The notes under the pieces: generated by a model | Database searches by the model: none | What the model was told of the DNA's origin: nothing | Seen by the model: the letters and a program-made list of their open reading frames with translations, nothing else | NCBI RefSeq assembly: GCF_003591175.1 | Contig: NZ_QYYG01000008.1 | Span: forward strand, 1 to 64,000 | DNA from: Serratia inhibens | GTDB taxonomy: Bacteria; Pseudomonadota; Gammaproteobacteria; Enterobacterales; Enterobacteriaceae | DNA: 64,000 nucleotides | Reading direction: 5' to 3' | Part shown: positions 61,112 through 64,000 of the stretch, piece after piece | How positions within the stretch are numbered: the stretch's first letter is position 1 | Layout: every line of letters begins with the position of its first letter | Position numbers and translations under genes: made by a program

Positions 61112-63670
61112 GTGAAGTTCGTAAAGTATTTACTAATCCTTGCAGTGTGTTGCATCGTGTTGGGGGCAGCCTCGATTTTTGGCTTGTACAAATATGTCGA
61201 GCCACAGCTGCCTGACGTTGCAACGCTGAAAGACGTACGGCTGCAGATACCGATGCAGGTTTACAGCGCCGATGGCGAACTGATCGCCCAATACGGTGAA
61301 AAACGTCGTATTCCGCTGAAGCTGAACCAAATTCCGCCGGTGATGGTGCATGCGTTTATCGCCACCGAAGACAGCCGTTTCTATGAACATCACGGCGTCG
61401 ACCCGGTCGGCATCTTCCGTGCCGCCTCTATCGCACTGGTCTCCGGCCATGCGTCACAGGGGGCGAGTACCATTACCCAACAGCTGGCGAGAAACTTCTT
61501 TTTAAGCCCGGAACGCACCCTGATGCGCAAGATCAAGGAAGCCTTCCTGGCGGTACGCATCGAACAGATGCTGACCAAAGATGAAATCCTCGAACTGTAC
61601 CTGAACAAAATCTACCTGGGTTACCGCGCCTACGGCGTGGGTGCTGCAGCGCAGGTGTATTTCGGCAAAGACGTCAGCCAGCTGACCTTGAGCGAAATGG
61701 CGACCATCGCCGGCTTGCCTAAAGCGCCGTCAACCTTCAACCCGCTTTACTCGCACGATCGCGCCGTGGCTCGCCGTAATGTGGTGCTGTCGCGCATGCT
61801 GGACGAGCATTACATCACTCAGGATCAGTACGATCAGGCCCGTGGCGAAGATCTGGTGGCTAACTACCATGCGCCGGAGATTAACTTCTCTGCACCTTAT
61901 CTCTCCGAGATGGTGCGTCAGGAGATGATCAAGCGTTACGGTGAAAATGCCTATACCGACGGTTACAAGGTCTATACCACCGTCACCAAAAAGTTGCAGT
62001 TGGCGGCTCAGGAGTCGGTGCGCAACAACGTGCTGGCGTATGACATGCGTCACGGCTACCGCGGCCCGTCCAACGTGCTGTGGAAAGTGGGTGAGGCGGC
62101 CTGGGATCAAAAACAGATCGTCGACTCACTGAAAAACTTGCCGAATTATGGCCCGCTGGCGCCTGCGGTGATCACCCGGGCGAGTGCCGAGGAAGCAACG
62201 GCCATGCTGTCCGATGGCAGCAATGTCGCCCTGCCAATGGCCAGCATGCGCTGGGCGCGGCCGTATAAATCCGACACGCAACAGGGCTCAACGCCAAAAC
62301 GCGTGACCGACGTGGTGCAGGCCGGCCAGCAGGTGTGGGTACGCAAGGTGAATGAAAGCTGGTGGCTGTCGCAGGTGCCGGACGTCAACTCGGCCCTGGT
62401 GTCGATCAACCCGAACGATGGCGCCGTTAAAGCGCTGGTCGGCGGGTTCGACTTCAACCAGAGCAAGTTCAACCGCGTTACCCAGGCGCTGCGCCAGGTC
62501 GGTTCCAACATCAAACCGTTCCTGTACACCGCAGCGATGGATAAAGGCCTGACTCTGGCCACTATCCTGAACGATCTGCCGGTCACACGCTGGGATGCCG
62601 GTGCCGGTACTGACTGGCGGCCGAAGAACTCGCCGCCAACCTACGACGGCCCTATTCGCCTGCGTCAGGGGCTGGGACAATCGAAGAACGTCGTGATGGT
62701 GCGCGCCATGCGTGCAATGGGCGTCGACTACGCGGCGGAATATCTGCAGCGTTTCGGCTTCCCGGCGCAAAACATCGTACACACCGAATCTCTGGCGCTG
62801 GGTTCGGCTTCGTTCACCCCGATGCAACTGGTGCGCGGCTATGCGGTACTGGCAAACGGCGGTTATCTGGTCGACCCGTATTTCATCACCAAAATCGAAG
62901 ATGAAACCGGCAATACCGTGTTTGAAACCAAACCCAAAGTCGTCTGCGACAGCTGCAATTTGCCGGTTATTTATGGCGATACCCACCGTGCTGCCGTGCT
63001 TTCCGACGACAACGTCGAAAACGTCGCGACGTCGCAGGAAGGCGGTAACGGTAACGTGCCGATGCCGCAACTGGAACAGGTTACGCCGGCTCAGGTACTG
63101 CAGGATGGCGATCTGCAATATGCGCCGCATGTGATCAGTACCCAGTTGGCGTTCCTGATGCACGATGCGTTGAACAGCAACATCTTTGGCGAACCGGGTT
63201 GGATGGGTACCGCATGGCGCGCCGGGCGCGATTTGAAGCGGCATGATATCGGCGGCAAAACCGGTACCACCAACAGTTCAAAAGACGCCTGGTTCTCCGG
63301 CTATGGCCCGGATACCGTCACTTCGGTATGGATTGGCTTCGACGATCATCGCCGCGACCTCGGCCGCGCAACGGCTTCCGGCGCCATTGAAGATCAGATC
63401 TCCGGCGGCGAAGGCGGTGCGAAGAGCGCGCAACCGGCATGGGATGATTTTATGAAGGTCGCACTGGAAGGTATTCCTGAGCAGAAAGTCACCCCACCGC
63501 CGGGCATTATCAGCGTCACCATCGACAAAAGCAGCGGCAAGCTTTCCGGCGGCGGCGGCGGTAGCCGTTCCGAATACTTTATCGAAGGTACTCAGCCGAC
63601 AAGCTACCCGACACGGGATACCGGCACGACATTGACGGACCCCGGCGGCGAAAGTCACGAGCTGTTCTGA
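61112..63670 (+). CDS. mrcA: Penicillin-binding protein 1A
   Basis: The GTG start at 61112 gives 852 residues. One N-terminal helix (MKFVKYLLILAVCCIVLGAA) anchors it. The glycosyltransferase domain has EDSRFYEHHGVDPVG and GASTITQQLARNFF, then an ODD/OB insertion, and the transpeptidase domain with Ser465 in SNIK and GKTGTTNSSKDAWF. It polymerises and cross-links peptidoglycan. It is divergent from hofM and convergent with nudE. Confidence 0.96.
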   Translation: MKFVKYLLILAVCCIVLGAASIFGLYKYVEPQLPDVATLKDVRLQIPMQVYSADGELIAQYGEKRRIPLKLNQIPPVMVHAFIATEDSRFYEHHGVDPVGIFRAASIALVSGHASQGASTITQQLARNFFLSPERTLMRKIKEAFLAVRIEQMLTKDEILELYLNKIYLGYRAYGVGAAAQVYFGKDVSQLTLSEMATIAGLPKAPSTFNPLYSHDRAVARRNVVLSRMLDEHYITQDQYDQARGEDLVANYHAPEINFSAPYLSEMVRQEMIKRYGENAYTDGYKVYTTVTKKLQLAAQESVRNNVLAYDMRHGYRGPSNVLWKVGEAAWDQKQIVDSLKNLPNYGPLAPAVITRASAEEATAMLSDGSNVALPMASMRWARPYKSDTQQGSTPKRVTDVVQAGQQVWVRKVNESWWLSQVPDVNSALVSINPNDGAVKALVGGFDFNQSKFNRVTQALRQVGSNIKPFLYTAAMDKGLTLATILNDLPVTRWDAGAGTDWRPKNSPPTYDGPIRLRQGLGQSKNVVMVRAMRAMGVDYAAEYLQRFGFPAQNIVHTESLALGSASFTPMQLVRGYAVLANGGYLVDPYFITKIEDETGNTVFETKPKVVCDSCNLPVIYGDTHRAAVLSDDNVENVATSQEGGNGNVPMPQLEQVTPAQVLQDGDLQYAPHVISTQLAFLMHDALNSNIFGEPGWMGTAWRAGRDLKRHDIGGKTGTTNSSKDAWFSGYGPDTVTSVWIGFDDHRRDLGRATASGAIEDQISGGEGGAKSAQPAWDDFMKVALEGIPEQKVTPPPGIISVTIDKSSGKLSGGGGGSRSEYFIEGTQPTSYPTRDTGTTLTDPGGESHELF

Positions 63671-63673
63671 TAG

Positions 63674-63704
63674 AAAAGGGCCAGAGAAATCTGGCCCTTT
63701 TTTT
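63674..63704. terminator. Bidirectional mrcA/nudE terminator
   Basis: AAAAGGGCCAGA (63674-63685), loop GAAA and TCTGGCCCTTTT (63690-63701), followed by TTT on the plus strand. Confidence 0.9.
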
Positions 63705-63729
63705 ATCTACGGAAATAGGAGGTCGATGT

Positions 63730-64000
63730 CTAACGCGAGCCGCGCAGAAATGCCTCGGTAAGAAACAGTGCGCTGACATTGCGCGCCTCGCGGAAATCCG
63801 GCTCCGCCAGCAATGCCATCATGTCGGCTATCGGCCAACGCACCTGCGGCAAGGGTTCAGGCTCGTCGCCTTCCAGGCTCTGCGGATAAAGATCGTGCGC
63901 CAGCACAATATTCATTTTGCTGGAAAAATAGGACGGTGCCATGGTCAGTTTGCTGAGAAAATCGAAACGTTTGGCGCCAAAACCCACCTCTTCCATCAGT
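63730..64000 (-). CDS. nudE: ADP compounds hydrolase NudE, C-terminal part (runs off window)
   Basis: The last 89 codons are present and the frame is open to position 64000. MEEVGFGAKRFDFLSKLTMA, SYFSSKMNIVLAHDLYPQSL and LEGDEPEPLPQVRW are the conserved end of NudE, a Nudix hydrolase of ADP-ribose, NADH and Ap3A. The Nudix box itself lies outside the window. Position next to mrcA is conserved. Confidence 0.94.
   Translation of the reverse strand, partial: LMEEVGFGAKRFDFLSKLTMAPSYFSSKMNIVLAHDLYPQSLEGDEPEPLPQVRWPIADMMALLAEPDFREARNVSALFLTEAFLRGSR

Overview
The window is chromosomal DNA from an enterobacterium of the Serratia/Yersinia branch, most probably Serratia. This rests on the gene order around the str operon (tus-yheO-fkpA-slyX-slyD-kefBG-yheS, then crp-yhfK-argD-pabA, tsgA, nirBDC-cysG, trpS-gph-rpe-dam-damX-aroBK-hofQPONM-mrcA-nudE), on proteins nearly collinear with E. 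coli homologues, and on high GC outside two AT-richer patches. Genus assignment is inference. I found no rRNA, tRNA, insertion sequence, prophage or multi-repeat CRISPR array.

Layout. 1-5.3 kb: str operon (rpsL-rpsG-fusA-tufA) with tusBCD and yheO, all on the minus strand. 5.3-12.6 kb: fkpA, slyX, slyD, yheV, kefBG and the ABC-F gene yheS. 12.6-16.1 kb: taurine operon tauABCD. 16.1-22.9 kb: an accessory carbohydrate or nucleoside cluster (tandem GNAT protein, NupG-family MFS permease, two Gfo/Idh/MocA dehydrogenases around a TIM-barrel isomerase-like enzyme) divergent from a LacI-type regulator. 22.9-27.1 kb: phzF-like gene, lysE-like exporter, yheT-yheU, prkB, yhfA. 27.1-37.8 kb: crp, yhfK, argD, pabA, a yjgR-type HerA-like ATPase, a toxin-antitoxin pair, btsSR and ppiA. 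38.1-40.8 kb: a PTS IIA gene, a GH4 phospho-glycosidase and a LacI regulator. 41.1-50.6 kb: tsgA, a Fic protein, codA and nirBDC-cysG. 50.6-64 kb: the aroKB-damX-dam-rpe-gph-trpS block, hofMNOPQ, mrcA and the end of nudE.

The core backbone is broken by accessory blocks at intervals that differ from the E. coli layout: pabA-ppiA (yjgR, toxin-antitoxin pair and btsSR in place of fic-yhfG), ppiA-tsgA (the GH4 cluster) and tsgA-nirB (Fic and codA). The strongest non-coding observations are: (i) a solitary sequence matching a type I-E CRISPR repeat, in crRNA-sense orientation, in the aroK-aroB intercistronic region; (ii) three 18-bp palindromes spaced exactly 31 bp apart, the last covering the ribosome binding site and start of the Fic gene; (iii) a perfect 20-bp palindrome before the IIA-GH4 cluster; (iv) twin identical 17-mers before the LacI-regulated sugar cluster; (v) a 66-bp centred palindrome in the tsgA leader; (vi) a two-hairpin repeat upstream of pabA, a related copy of which sits inside a larger element between damX and dam. 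Established regulation is also readable: tandem ARG boxes at argD and an FNR plus NarL/NarP arrangement at nirB.
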